Shown: in pieces, positions 31,501-44,693 of the stretch
Layout: every line of letters starts with the position of its first letter
Numbering within the stretch: the stretch's first letter is position 1
Assembly (NCBI GenBank): GCA_964247055.1
Contig: OZ176054.1
Span: forward strand, 6,510,001 to 6,574,000
Reading direction: 5' to 3'
Length of the DNA stretch: 64,000 bases
From: Paragordius varius
Lineage: Eukaryota > Nematomorpha
Translations under genes and position numbers: made by a program
The notes under the pieces: generated by a model
Seen by the model: only the letters and a program-made list of their open reading frames with translations
Database searches by the model: none
What the model was told of the DNA's origin: nothing

Positions 31501-34500
31501 AATTTTTAGCAATGTATACTTACCCATGCTGTAAATAGGATTTTTTGCGTTAAAGTGGTAAATAATATATATATATATATATAACAAAATTCAAAACGCT
31601 TGAAATTTTTTTACCCAGTAAATAAAACGTTTGCATCCCATGTAGAATTTTCTTTGAATAATTCATACATCAACTTGGTATATTGATAAAACTTATTAAG
31701 GTACTCCCTGGCATTTCCATCCGTTTGCATCATTTCGGGTTGATATGCCAGCAAAAAAATTTGGGTTATTGTTAAATCAATGAATTTTCTAATATAAAAA
31801 AAGAACATTTCGAAAATAACAGGACCAATTTTTTTAAATATCTGTGATCCAACTAAGTTGGAAATATTGTATTACAGTGTGAGTAAGTATACATTCCTAG
31901 AAAGTTATTAATTAATTATAATAGTATATACAACAAAGGGTAGTATTATTGGCTTATAGTTATTTTTTGCTTTTTACTATTATTGGCCAATACTGCCCTG
32001 AATTGTATTTACTATTTGGCAATAATTAATAACTTCCTAGCAATGTATACTTACTCATACTGGAAACTAATTTTTGTTTTCATTTTCTATATAGCATGCA
32101 ATCAATGAGCAGTAAATTAGTTGTTGCCCTATTTTGTGCTTTTTAACAATCTGTTAAAATCTTAATTCTTCCAGGGGCCACATCATATTTAGTCATAGAC
32201 TTATAAACAATAAAACAGTAAAATTCATATTCATAATAACTAGTTTAATTTAATTATACTCACAAAAATTAATTTATTAAATTTGGGTTACTGGCGCCCC
32301 CAAATCTCCCTATTATCAAATAATTTATGACATAAAATGATAATTGAATGTAATTTAAAATCCATGCAAATAAAATCAACCAAATTATAAAAACTATTTA
32401 AGTTTTAAACCATAGGTTAAACCTTCTTTTTGTTAAATATTAATATTTGTGGTTTTTAACAATCACATATGGTGCAAACCACAGAATAATTAATGTCTTA
32501 ACCTTCCGGATTTATTCTCTTCATTGAAAGCTATTTATTAGAAACGCTTTATATGTAATTTTTCATCGACTTTCAAAAAACCATAAAATATTTTTACACT
32601 GGATTACAAATTTTGACCTTTGTGTGCCATTTCCAAAGTTTTAATATTGTTTCATTTAAGCATACAATTATAAATTCAAAAAAATTGTCTATATCTTAAG
32701 AATTTAAGTTTTTTTTATATCTTTGGCCCTGATTTAGCATTAGATTCCAAATTTTCATAATAAAAGTTTCAACTCTTTCCCTAAGCTTCAAACATAGCAT
32801 GTTAATACGTCATCTTAACTAAATCGATGTGAAAGTTATTTGGTTACATGGGGTTAAATACTAAACTTTTAAATAATTTCAAATTTTCCTAGGCCAAGTA
32901 TTTGTAAAAATCTTATAAATTAACTAAATACATTAGGATTGCATTATTAAAATTTGAATATAAATTGTTGAAAAAAACTTTTAAATTTTATCAATAAAAT
33001 TATATTCCCTCACTAATATACTAAACAATTAAAAGTGAAATTTATTCCGTTTATGAAATGTTAAATCCTTAAAACTATAATTTAATTGCAATTTTGAATT
33101 TCGCCATATAAAAAATTAATAATAATAAAAGGTAATTTTTTAAAAATAAAAATAATATTTTTGACTGCTATAAAAAAACTATATAAAACCAATAAATAGG
33201 CGATTTAAACAAAATAACTCTCACGTTAAAAAACATTTTTTGAACAATGTTTCTATTTTTATTCATTAGTTTTGAAAATATATCTATGTACAAAAACTTT
33301 GTTTCATATCTATGATATTAAGCCCGAATAAAAACAGTTTTTAATAATATTTTAATTTTAGATTTACTGTTACTATGATCGCGAATGTCAAAAAATGCAA
33401 GAAACTCGAGTCGCACCAAAATGTGCCTAGTACATTTATCACATTAGTATTCTCTTTGATTAAAAATAATAACTTGGAGTTCCGTTTTTTTTGAAAATTA
33501 TTATTCCAAAATTAACAAAAAAATATAAAAATACCCAAGTGTGGGATGGTGATAAAAGGTATCAATTCGATTCATTAGAATGTAGATGTAGCGAATGGCA
33601 TTTTCCTCATTCCCCAAATTTATGATATCTTTGAAGGCATAAACATCCATATAAATTGCAAGATCGGCCGAATATGTCTTGTACCGAGAAATATTGTTTT
33701 CACTGTCTGATCTTTTAAGTTCATACTTACTATCATCTACATTAAATAAAAATAATTATACATTTAATAAAATTAACAAGGTTGATTTAATAATTAAATA
33801 TTGGCATCAGATGATATGTATAGTACTTAATCCCACAAAAAATAAACTGGTTCATTTGTGTTAAATATGATCACGTATTAAAAGGGTGAAAGGTGTGTAT
33901 ACAGGCCCCAGGTGCCATTTTAGCGGATCTTAAAATGATATTTTTATAATTTAATTTAAGTTTTTGCTTACTCTTTTCATTAATAAAGATGGGGAGTCAT
34001 CAAGGGTTTATTGGGCACAGCAAATATTCGCTTAGTCACTGAAAATAAGTTACTTGATTTAGCGCTTTTTTTCAAAATCCAAATTTTCGTTATAATATTT
34101 ACTATATTACAAAAGAAATTTTAGAGCAATATTTAAACATATCGCCAAAATCAAAAACTCTCCAAATACGCGCACTTTTGATTAAATATATTGGAATAAA
34201 AAAACTATTAGTTATCTTCATATTTTAGATGTGTGATTAGCTAACACCCCACTACTTTGATAGCGAAAAAGCTGAGGGCCTAAGCAGGGTTTTCACATAT
34301 ATGCTGAATTTTGCATTAAAAATTAGTTTTTCTCAAAAGCTAAAATAAATTTTAGATTCAATTTTAGCCCATGTCAAAGCATCACATTACTATTCAAAAA
34401 CGAAAGTTCTCGAGCCAATGCATTGTATTTTTTAAATTTTTTATGGGTGCAAAAATTTGAAGTTTTTTTGACAAATGGTTTTGAATAATAATTTTTAATA

Positions 34501-37338
34501 AAATGGCTCAACATAATTAAAAATGATATCAGTTATATAAGTAATCAGCTGTTTAACTAAGAAAAGACGTAAAGAACGCAGACCATTAGTTTTATACAGC
34601 CCATTTTGTTCATCTGACACCAAATATTAACACATAATCTCGCTAATAGTTAGCGTTTATTTTTATAATTCAGTAATGTCGGATGTTATGCGTGAAAACG
34701 ATCATGCATAGAAGAAAAGGGCATTTATAAATCATTGTTTGCTGGTTTAGACATGTGGTATTACTCCATCGATTAAAACATGTGAAACATGTATTTAGAA
34801 ATTGTGGTTTAAGTTTGAAAAGAGTGAGCACTCTGGCAACTGCGATGATGATACAGTGCAAGAGTTGTATCGGATGATGACTCAACTCAAACTCAGCGGG
34901 AATCGGTGGAGCCATTAAATAAATCAGAATAAAATCAGTGAATTTCTACGAATGAAGAAACTCAGTAAATAGGTCCTGCACAATTTGAATGAACGTCCGA
35001 TCGAAAATCTCAAAGTGACTTGTAAAACCAGATTCAAAGTCACGAAACGAAATTATTTTGACATCGAATTGTGACGAGTGATGAGAAATGGCTTTTTGTA
35101 AACCCAAGCCCGAAAAAATCGAGACTCTTGCCAAGCCAATCCATTTACACCGAGGCCAAATCGCTTGGTAAACGCCATGCTCTGTGACAGTTGTCAAGGC
35201 GATAATGTGCACTATGAACCTTTCAAACCCGGTGAAACTGTTGATCTCGTAAGCGATCGCATAATTTAAACAATAAATTAATCGAAAAACATGGGAATTA
35301 GCCAGAACAAATAGAAATTTTGCTACATGACAGTGATCCGTCTAACGAGGCAAAACCACTGGAAGACACATGTTTTGTCCGCCGAACTTTACTGAGCATC
35401 TGAATCATAAATCAATTGGGCTAACCCTTGTAGAGCAGCAGCTTAATAATCTTGAAGACTTGGGTTTGTCACAAAAGACAATCATTTTTCTTTGGCCTTC
35501 ATACACTCTCTGAGAGATGGGCGAAAAGTTAGAAACCGATGGACAATATTTTCAATAAAATTAATAATTTTTTTCCTTTCAATATTACAAGTACTTTTTA
35601 TCAAAACGGGCAAAAATTTTAACAAAATCAACCTAATATATTAGTTAGCCTGTCCATTCGCACATAGGTTTTGCTGCCAAACACCTTACATAAGCGAGTT
35701 TATTAAAGATAAAGCTTTTTAAATTTAAATGATAAAATTAAGAGTTATTTATGTGATAATGTTATACAGCTGAATATTAATATTAAATTTTATGTGCAAA
35801 AAAATTGTAATACTTAGAATCATATAAAACGTTCTTTATTATAAAAAAACTTATAAAAAATCACATTCGCTATTGCACCAAGAAAAATTTAATATTTGAC
35901 TTGGGTTTTCTATAAAAAATCAAACTCATTGTGCTAAGTTTTTTCCTTACGATTAAAGAATCATGATAAATCTGATATATAATTTTGTACACTATGTTGT
36001 GTCTTAATTACAATTTTACAAAGTGTATATATAATATTTTACTTTATGTGTAAATACCTAGACTGGTAAGGAAATCATTAAATTCAAAGTGTTTATATGG
36101 CTGTTTTACTTTTTCCCAGCACATTTGAAATTGAGCACCATCGCTATGTAAGGGTTTAATGTGAAAGTTTCCTTTGGACGTTGTGATGACCAAATCCTGT
36201 AAATAAATTATTAGTTAAAGGCAAAGATTGAGCAGAGTCGCAGCTAAGGGAGGAAAGGGGGCTAATGCAACGGGCGCCATGGTTGAAGGGGTGCCGGATT
36301 TTAAAGGTATTTGAAAGTTATAATTTTAAATAATACATAAAAAATCACCCATTTATGAGTACGGTTTGAATTATTTTTTTAAATGCAAGGGGTTTCATGG
36401 AGAGGGAGGCGAGCATTAGAAATGCAAGCTATGCCTTCGAGACTGGGGCTATCGCATTTTTATTATGTTTTCATTGGCTTAAATGCTGCATGTTTATATT
36501 ATAGTTATGAACTGATATATTTGAAATATATGAAACACAAAAATCTACACAAGAAACTTTAAAGCTGGATAAATCATAATTATAAGTGGGCTTTTAATCT
36601 AATTAGCCTCATTGTGAAATTTATTTAAGCGCTCCCTACTTTGTAAACAAAAGATTGCAATTATATTTAAATATCTGTTTGGTTAAATTTTACATTTTTA
36701 ATATTATAGTTTATTTTAATTTTTTTAAAATAGTTTTAAGTTTATGACTAGTATTTTTAAAACTGATACCATTCATCATTAATGACTTCACACCTAGTTT
36801 GACGCAACCCTAACAAGGTTTGGATTGGTTGCGCTAAAAAATGTTATGGAGAATTTTACCAAGTAAGTAGGTTCCACTGTCACAGAAATCAAAGATTCAT
36901 TCGTGATTTGAACAATTTTAATATTATTATCATCCTGTTGGTGAGTCGTAATGTAAATTGAGTATGGTTGATATGTTTGACCTTGCATGAAACATGGGGC
37001 ATTTTCTTGATCGATGGTTCGATATAAATTTGTTTTCTCGTGATTTACCACGTATACAAAATCATGTTTGGGTGTTGTTGGATTTGATCGTAATAATCGT
37101 GATGATTTTGGCCAAAGAGACAAGGTGATGTAGGGTATGGGCTGATATTTATCAGGGTATGAAAACAAAAATTTTTCGGTGTTAACTAACGTAACGTTAA
37201 TTCTAATGGGTCGGGATGGATTTATTATTTTGCGGTTACATAATTTGGGATGCCACATGACACCGGACCAAATGTGTGGGGAGAGGGGTGAACTCTTGAG
37301 AGCTATATCATTCCAACTGATTTCAACCTGTTGGCAAT
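25531..37338 (-). CDS. ADAMTS-type metalloprotease with predicted transmembrane anchor and cytoplasmic tail (first exon not found)
   Basis: Zinc metalloprotease of the M12B/ADAMTS family. Exons on the minus strand: 37338-36860, 36196-36058, 33736-33535, 31788-31615, 30914-30768, 29242-28867, 28276-28025, 27582-27475, 27144-26733, 25892-25531; 882 codons plus TAA, phases consistent at all nine junctions. Order: M12B prodomain (about 1-220), catalytic domain with HEIGHMMGLSHD created across the 30768/29242 junction and GIMAPYSG as Met-turn, disintegrin-like region, TSP1 repeat (GGWSDWKPFSEC ... RTCSM), ADAMTS Cys-rich module ending LPNGVACG..KYCINGHCI, linker, hydrophobic helix MILLIAICTIAFVCTTLA followed by the stop-transfer YRKRQ, then a tail of about 110 residues rich in Tyr, Asn and Gln with an NPVY motif. 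Signal-peptide exon lies upstream, unidentified. Membrane anchoring is unlike textbook secreted ADAMTS. Exon edges inferred. Confidence 0.88.
26196..26463. mobile_element. hAT-type MITE, copy 1 (ADAMTS-like intron)
   Basis: 268 bp with terminal inverted repeats CAGGGGTGTCCAACACGAAT and ATGTTGGACACCCCTG; GC-rich ends, AT-rich centre. Left flank ATTTAAAC, right flank ATTCAGAA: a degraded 8-bp duplication. Related to copies at 30987-31313 and 51964-52229. Confidence 0.75.
27825..28000. mobile_element. Small palindromic MITE (GCGTATGG family), copy 2
   Basis: Left arm TTTGGTCAATTTTACATACA..AGTAGCGTGTG, right arm CCATACAATACTGTAGTACTG..CAATCGACCAA. Lies just past the TSP1 exon in the following intron of the ADAMTS-like gene. 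Confidence 0.5.
30065..30330 (-). other. Unexplained coding-like island inside an ADAMTS-like intron
   Basis: On the minus strand an acceptor-like TTTATTAG is followed by LIMRTPKYPQTGMSVGRYDQ and then FIMSVIRNLDLILKLEKCMHEDQHE. There is a possible donor (GAGgtaatt) and, about 50 bp later, a second open piece with FKIPSDAAVPALKTVRIL. Base composition is clearly less AT-rich than around. It cannot be an ADAMTS exon, because the flanking exons join to form the perfect HExxHxxGxxHD motif without it. It may be a nested gene fragment, processed remnant or part of a transposon. I do not recognise the protein. Confidence 0.3.
30545..30715. mobile_element. Small palindromic MITE (GCGTATGG family), copy 3
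   Basis: Left arm ATGACCAATTGGTAAGACAA..AACGTATG, right arm CATACACTACTGCGCTGCC..AAATTGAGCAACATTAA. Same layout and length as the copy at 24282-24435. Confidence 0.55.
30987..31313. mobile_element. hAT-type MITE, copy 2, perfect 8-bp target duplication
   Basis: 327 bp between two exact copies of GTTTAAAC (30979-30986 and 31314-31321). Ends CAGGGCTGATCAACACAAGC and GCGGACACCCCTG. The centre is AT-rich and non-coding. The 8-bp duplication and the CAGGG...CCCTG ends are hAT hallmarks. Confidence 0.85.
31402..31533. mobile_element. Palindromic MITE (CAGTATTATTGGC family), copy 1, left end truncated
   Basis: GGCAGTATTATTGG near the left is mirrored by GCCAATAATAGTGCC, followed by CTTTGTTGTATTTACTATTT, GCAATGTATACTTAC and CATGCTG as in the fuller copy at 31874-32081. 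The outer left arm is missing. Confidence 0.55.
31874..32081. mobile_element. Palindromic MITE (CAGTATTATTGGC family), copy 2, both ends present
   Basis: 208 bp almost complete hairpin: CAGTGTGAGTAAGTATACAT at the left, ATGTATACTTACTCATACTG at the right, and inside TACAACAAAGGGTAGTATTA mirrored by TACTGCCCTGAATTGTATTT. TA precedes the left end. Non-coding. Confidence 0.7.
34580..35636 (+). mobile_element. Decayed mariner transposase element (ADAMTS-like intron)
   Basis: Plus-strand pieces in scattered frames read as a mariner transposase: WFKFEKSEHSGNCDDDTVQE, DEKWLFCKPKPEK, HYEPFKPGETVDL, LLHDSDPSNEAKP and, near the end, EMGEKLETDGQYF (compare ERWEKVVASDGQYFE). The right end reads CAACCTAA before TA, the complement of the mariner start TTAGGTTG; the left end is not recognisable. 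Many frame breaks and stops: inactive. Open minus-strand frames at 34670-34915 and 34946-35212 are antisense shadows of this element. Confidence 0.75.
36225..36480. repeat. GC-rich repeat-like segment between prodomain exons of the ADAMTS-like gene
   Basis: GCAACGGGCGCCATGGTTGA, GGGGTGCCGGATTTT and GGAGAGGGAGGCGAGCATTAG stand out from the AT-rich intron. It looks like a transposon remnant, but neither ends nor family can be fixed from one copy. Confidence 0.25.
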
Positions 37339-37703
37339 CTTAACACTTTTTATTATAGACAAAAAATTAATTTTACTCGTTTGGTCAATTCTTGACCCGT
37401 CATTCCTTTTCGATCCTACGAATCTGATCCAAATTGTTAGATACATAAATATAATAAAGTGCATATAACGTGTTTATCGTAATAGAAACATTTGGGTTCT
37501 ATTATAATTAAAAATCGTTAAAAACTTTGTTTAAATTTAATATATATATTTTATTTTATAATGGCATTTTAAATTATTTATTATGATTTGCTGATCTAGC
37601 CTAATCTATATGGTTTATTCACAAAATACTTTGTTTATGACTTAATTACCTAACCATTTTTTTATACACAGTGCATATTAAAAGTATATGTCCAATATGC
37701 TCA

Positions 37704-37706
<3 letters not shown>

Positions 37707-37740
<34 letters not shown>
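37707..37740. repeat. AT dinucleotide microsatellite
   Basis: Seventeen or so uninterrupted AT units. Similar runs occur at 17918-17943, 41174-41199, 52927-52949 and 60757-60787; a TCTA tetranucleotide run lies at 53529-53549. Confidence 0.9.
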
Positions 37741-37743
<3 letters not shown>

Positions 37744-40700
37744 CCAAATAAAACCGCAAAAGTAATATGGCAGTAAAAGCTTAAGGCTTAAGCCAAATTA
37801 TTATTTGATTATATATTATAACTTATTTAAATAAAAAATTTAATGTATTTTATAATTTTGGAGGATCTTAAAAACAAATAGCCCACGACTTTGTAAAAAA
37901 GGATGCTTTGTTTTAAATTAAATTTCAAAAATATAGTTGAACTTTATGGTATTTTAAACATATTAGAAATTGACTAATGTAATTAATACTTAACATAGTT
38001 AAATTACAAAGATGTTTCGATCATGTCATAATTCTGATTAAAATGCCCGCTTATTCTAATTATTAGGTTAAATTATTACAATATTTAAATTTTTTAAAAA
38101 CATATATGCCAAATGGGTAATTATATTCAGCGGCATTTGATTCTGTCAAAAAGTTTTATTAAAATATTTTAAAATTTTTTAGCCTGCCTTTATTCATTTT
38201 AACTTAAATCTATAATATATAAGAAATAACTATCATGCCCTCAATTTCAAAATTTCCTGTTAAAATTTTGTATTTTACTCCAAATGCAATGTCCCGCTTC
38301 TGAATGATGTGTTGCTTTTTTTCCTAAAATTAAATATAAAATCTACATTTTGCCCAATTGCCGCCTTACTTTTTATTATCTTTTTGAGAAGTTTACCCCT
38401 TGGCTGTTTACTAGAAAATAGCTATGCTTTTAAGCCGAAACTAAAAAATATGGGGTGGACTTTTAGACCCATTATAAAAAATATATTAAAATGTATAAAA
38501 GTCCTTATCTCGATTGTCACCAATTTTTTACATTTAGGGTAATAGCTAACTGGTAATAAAATGTTTCATGGTATAAAATTAATTAACATAATGGTTTGGA
38601 TAATTATATTGAAAGCAAAATAATCAATTCATAATATAAAAATCACCTGTTTGTTTCAATTTGAGTGCTTATATTTCTACTGAAACTTACTAATAAAAAT
38701 AAATGCTTTTATATTATATTAATATACAAGTTAAATGTTTGATAATAATCATATTTTGGTAAAATATTTATAAGTAATATATTTTATTACAAACATTGTG
38801 CTATTCAAGATTTTCCATATAAAAATTAAAATAATGAAGTGATAAAGACGACGGTTTAGACTGCCGGAACTAATTGATGACGGTATTTTTAAAAAATTTA
38901 AATATATATATAGAGAGAATATTGTAAATAAGTTAAGAAAATTAAATCATGTTTATTTTATTGCATAATTTAATAAATCAACTATATTATTCCGATAATC
39001 TAATACATTCGGGGTCAAGAAGGATGTCCAAAGCACATAAATTAGTCATATATATATATTTTTAAAGACGGTAATATTTTAAATTTACATTTAATTTATT
39101 TGCTACTAGAAGAATACAAAAGAAAATAAATTTTGAATAATAATTAGTTAAGTTAACCAAGGAACAAACAAATTAATATATGCAAATATATGCCAAAAAA
39201 CAGAATATCTTGATTAAATCATCGGTCGGTCGGTCTTACGGACTGCAAAAATTACATAATATTACCAAACATAATTTTTTACATTTTTTATACCATTATT
39301 GATGATAATAAGATGCGCAAATCAAAATCCTCTCGTTGGCGTATATCAGCAAAAAACAAAAGAAAAAAAACCGTATAAATATTTTCCTTTATGCCGCAAT
39401 CAGATCCGGTTCGATTTCTTTTGAAAGGTGAAACCTCCTTGCATAATTTACTCTTTTTTAAAAATTAAATGTTGTGTAACAAAATTATTTTTATACTTCT
39501 CTGATATAATTTATATATGTATATGCATACAAAAATAATGCAACAAAAACGTATCATAGAGATCATCATTAGGAAGGAAGATAAGCTTTGACACATAATA
39601 AATATATATATAATCGTAATTATTAGGAATTCTTACCTTAAGTATTTCAATAAAACACTTTAAAAATTGTATTAAGTTTTAGTTAACTTTTGAAAATATA
39701 AAATTAAAGTGAGGAAGATTGATTAAATTGTAAATTATAAGGTATATATAATAAACATTAGTTATATGTATTTTGCTAATGTATATAAATGCAATTGAAA
39801 TCATCTTATAATTTATAATAAATAATCTTTCCTGATAATGAATAATTTAATGATAATCAATTTTATTGTTTTAAAAAGAATTCTTTTCATAAGAGGGAAG
39901 TGCTTCTTTTGTAACTTATACTAATGTCACAAGTATAGGTTTTAAAGGTTACATATATTTGTTAATATACTTTTTTTTGTGTGATAAAAAATAATTTTGC
40001 CATCAAGATAGTTTTCTTTAAAATTAATTATTAAAAATTAAGGAACGAACCTTCATTAATTTTATATTGTGCTAAATAAAATTTCTGTTTTAAAATATCA
40101 TAATGTAGATATAATGGCAAAATATTGAACTCTATGTACTAAGTATTTTTATGTTCCGTTTATGATGGGTTGATATTTTTTTCTTATTCTGAGAGTATAT
40201 GATTTTTTATTCTAAAATTTCATTCAAAAATATCAAATTACCATTGATTTCGCATCGTACCAACCTAAATATATTATGCTCCTTTTGCTATAAGGAATTT
40301 TTTGGTTCGTGAAAAGAGAAAAATCTTAGTTTAAAATATTCCAATCGCAAAAATACTCCCATGATGTATATTTTGTAAAATTATCAAAGTTAAAATGTAA
40401 ATATTATAAATCAAAATATTAAATCGTGGACCTAAGGTGTTTTTATAACTTGACATAAAAATTTAAAATTACTAAAATATTGTTTTTAACCAATACATTC
40501 AAATCTATAATGACCCCCAAAATTTTTGAAATTAAGTCCATTAGATATAACATTTTCAATTGGTTATATTACTTATACAAACGTGCTTTTGTCCGTGACC
40601 GTGAACGATTTATAAAATAACCAGCGTGAGTTAATCATATGTTTAAATTTTAACAAAAATCCATATCACAAGTGTTCAATCGTAAATTTTAATCATCACT

Positions 40701-43019
40701 TTTTACAATGTAATTTTTAGATATATTAATCTTGTTAAAAAGGTTCAGCGGATTTTATTTCAAATAGTGAATTATAAAAAAGACGGTTAAATTTCCAAAA
40801 TGTTTGCGTGCAATTCTAAATTAGATTTACCTTTACTTTTTATAAGTTAATTTGTCAATATCTGAATATTAAAAGTGTTTAATTTTAATTCATAGTGATT
40901 GTTTAGGCCTTTAGATATAAGTAGCGTTAAATTCATATTCCAAAAGAATCCGTAACGTTGTCTAAATCTAGTTTTCACTTTTTGAAGGAATTTCTTGAAC
41001 TTTAAATAAATTGAAAAATTGATTATAAATCCTTTTAAGATTTGTTCTGCTATGCTTTTGCATGTGTTTATAATAAAGATATCTCTCATCATATCGATAT
41101 TTTGCAAAATAAAAAAAGGTACATAAATCAATACGTTTTCATAATATTATTACAATCTTAAATTACTAAATATATTTATATATATATATATATATATATA
41201 ATTATATAACGATTATATATATTTTTTATACAAAATTATATTAACTCAATTCAATCCATCTTTGATATTGGTTTTCAATCATTTTTTATTAAAAAAAATT
41301 ATATAAAAACTGATTTCTCACTAAATTATTTTGTTTTACAAAATCAAAAAAACTAATGAAAAAAAAATAAAATTATAATATGGATAACAATATTTTAAAT
41401 TAAGTTGTTATGCATTGTTTAATACTTATTCTAATCTATCTATCTATCTAGCTATGGAAACATGTTGTAAGAAATTAAAATGAAAAAAAAATGATATCAT
41501 TTTCAAACTTTAGGAGTTAAAAATAAGAAATATTTTTACAATTCCTTTCTTGGATTCAATTTTACGCTCATTATTGTTATTATAATTTTATTTGCAAAAC
41601 TCATTTAAACCTAATTATATATATATATTATTTCATTATGGATATATCTTTTGCACAAAAATTATATTTAACTTTGATTCGGTTGAGCATATTTTTAAGT
41701 TTGAAACATTTAACCGCTTTTTTAATAAAAGAATCAATTTTTTAAGTAGCTATAATATCTTGTAAAAATACCGGGGAAAGAGTGATCTTAAATATATCGA
41801 AAATTCGCTATACCATTCTTTATACGACTCTACATCTCGTCCTTATTAAATTCCTTAGACGCGCTGATCTTATGGTTTTGTCCAACTCAATAAAAGGTAT
41901 AGTTTTCATCATATTAATTTATTACATTTATATTTAATTGACCATCAAAAATTATATTAATTGTTGACTTTTATATAATTTATTTTGAAACCATGAAAGT
42001 TATATTAAATTATTATGTTTGCTAACCCCAAATCAAATTGTGCAAATTTCAGTTTTTGACAATATGATAATTTTAATGTGAATTTTATTATAAGTCTTTG
42101 CCCAACTTTTTGGCGTTAATTTAAGAATACCATCTTTTTATATCCCAATTTATATAATAAACTTTAAAAAAACGTTTAAGTACGAAAACTTGACCTTTAA
42201 AATGTTTATAAAATTCCATATTAATAAAACTTGATATTTTTATAAAACATTCATAATATAATTTTTAGTTTATACATAAACTTGTAGTAAAATAATTGTT
42301 TTGATAAGAGGATAAAAATAAATATCCCTTACCAAAAAAAAACACGGGGGTAAAACCTTGTTGACAATATTTTCTAAAAATATTTTATATATTAAAAATG
42401 TGTCATATTCCCTCGAAACATTCAATTAACATAATACAATAAGTCATACTGACGCAATTCAGAGTACTTTGGAATAATAATTATTTAGGTGTTTTCCGAC
42501 TTTGGATTTTGTAAAGTTCTTAATCATCCTATTATATAAAAAAAACGTGTCCCAAGTGCTATATTAAAATAAAATTTAAAATATTAGCAGTCAGTATTGC
42601 TGCTTAAGTAGTCAAAATGCTTTATTATGGAAAAAAACTGGTGAAAAATAGGTCTAATATATTTTAATACATTGGAAATTTAGTCACACCTTTGTATGCG
42701 ATTTTCGTTTATTGAAGTTTCCCTATGCAATGTCCATTTAAAAATCTCAACTGAAATCTACCGTTAATTATTAAATCAATGTGCCAATGATAGTTTGTTG
42801 TTCATTAAATTTTTTGTACGAAAATAAGCTCTTAGGTATCAAAAATTGAAAGCGATTTTCCAATAACGTATTAAACAATTTGTGATATCTAATGATTCCG
42901 GCGAGATAATCAAACGCTTTACCATAAATAAGATACCGCTAGAGCAGTTTACCATTCGAAATTAACAAGGTTCATATTTTTAATAATGAAGTCGATCATT
43001 TAAAAAATATTTTCCCATA

Positions 43020-43570
43020 TGCCTTGGGTCTCCAAGCTCCTTAATATCGTCATTTCTAAAAATGTAAGTTCCCAAAATTCGCAAAGATGCATATTTAAAT
43101 TGAATTTATTTAAAAACTACTAAAGTGTAGTTCCAATTATATTATGCCTCTATCTTCCTAAAAAAAATTATAAATAACCTAAAATTTTTGAAAAAATTTT
43201 AAGGCACATCTCTGTTTCGACTGGAAAAATATCGTGTTTTATCTTAATTTTACAGCTAAATTTAATTTAATCCATTATTAGAAAACATTAAACAATAAAT
43301 TGGGACAGGGTACAGAAAATGGCATAATATGCAATATTTTTTCATTTTACCTCATGCACTTTTTTATCATCTGGTATATTTGCCTTCAAGTTGATCCATT
43401 GAATAAGAAATACATTAAGTCTTTTGGGATAAATTTTGTCTGTGTTTTGATGCGTGATTGCTTTGTATGTGCAAACTTTTAAAATGGTTTCAATACATTC
43501 CATATTTTGTCCTATACTTAATTTTCAAAGGCAGGTGTTCTTCAACGAGCCCAATTCATATCGAACATGT
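43020..43570 (+). mobile_element. Old, diverged copy of the ~580-bp element family
   Basis: Follows the order of landmarks of copies B, E and G: AAACTACTAAAGTGTAGTTCC, ATTATGCCTCTATCTTCC, TTTCGACTGGAAAAATATCG, GTGCAAACTTTTAAAATGGTTTCAATACA (split and diverged), GCCCAATTCATATCGAAC. Ends not recognisable. It shows the family is older than the cluster at 7.5-14.3 kb. Confidence 0.5.
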
Positions 43571-44693
43571 GAACAAGCTGTGATTTTCAAGTGAATAAAT
43601 ATCAAGTTGGTAGTTTGATACGTTTTTTTTGATAACTTATAAAACGCTTATCCTCCCATTTATTTAAATGTTAAACAGTCAGCATGTAATCTTTTGCGTA
43701 AACTATAGAAGGGGCATATCTAACATTACTAAGGTGTTAATTTTTTACATAACACTGTGTCCAGAATCAAGAGATGTAAAATTATATACGGATGAAATAT
43801 ATATATTTTGATGGGAAAATGTATCGGGATTATTATGGTACTTTTGGTTTTGGTCAATACCTGTGATTTACTAAAGTTATTTACACTTTTGTGGTAACTG
43901 CTCCATATCAGAAAATGGCAAGATTCCCGCATATTTGTTAAATAATTTTTTTATGGCGAAAGCTGAATGATCCCTTCCAAAAAGTTTCTGTATAATATAT
44001 CATAAATTACCTATAAAAAACAAAACAATATATTTATTAAATTTTATTTTTGAATGGGCGCTGAAAGTCCCAAATTTTTTCGCGCTTCCAAAATGGGCCG
44101 GTTTTATTAAAAACGCGAGAAATGCCGATATATACTATAATAATTTTTTACAAAATGCATGCTTTATTTTAAACTTTAATTTTGGCAGAATTAGGTTTTA
44201 AGCGTACTTAATACTATTTTGAGTCATGCGAGGCCGTATAAGAGCAATATCAATATGTTAAATATGTATGTATTTTCACAAAAATAAACGTTTAAAATTC
44301 GGTGATAAAAATGTGTTACCTTAGAGCATTTTATACCACGTTAATCATGCCTAATTTCCTCATTATATTTTAAAGCAAAGGGCCTTTTTTCAATATGTTT
44401 TTTGATGCCATAATCTAGTACAGTGATAAGGGGGGCGTGAAAAATTCGGAGAATATGATTAAAATATAAAACCAGAAACATCTTAAAGAATTTCAGATGA
44501 AAATCTAGATTTGTCACCTATATGAAAAATCTTTCAAAAATTATAAATACAAGGGTCTCATTGAGTGGGTTTATTATAATATAGTTAATTTTTCATTTTA
44601 ATCATCGATTTTTTTAAAAGGGGGGCCCCACTGCTGATCTTATAAATATCAAATTTTTTTATCAGATCCTGATTTTTCTGCATTCATTTAAAG

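Larger units (their letters stand above)
37339..44693. other. Gene-poor DNA upstream of the ADAMTS-like gene
   Basis: No convincing exon on either strand; open frames up to 94 codons (40847-41131) look random. It should hold the missing signal-peptide exon and promoter of the ADAMTS-like gene, but I cannot point to them. Contains TA-dinucleotide runs (37707-37740, 41174-41199) and a CTAT run (41433-41451). Confidence 0.4.

Noticed and set aside
34670-35212. Two open minus-strand frames as possible genes
   Set aside because: They are the antisense of the decayed mariner transposase, whose plus-strand fragments explain the region.
40847-41131. 94-codon minus-strand frame in gene-poor DNA
   Set aside because: No family resemblance, AT-biased residues only, no splice or polyadenylation context.
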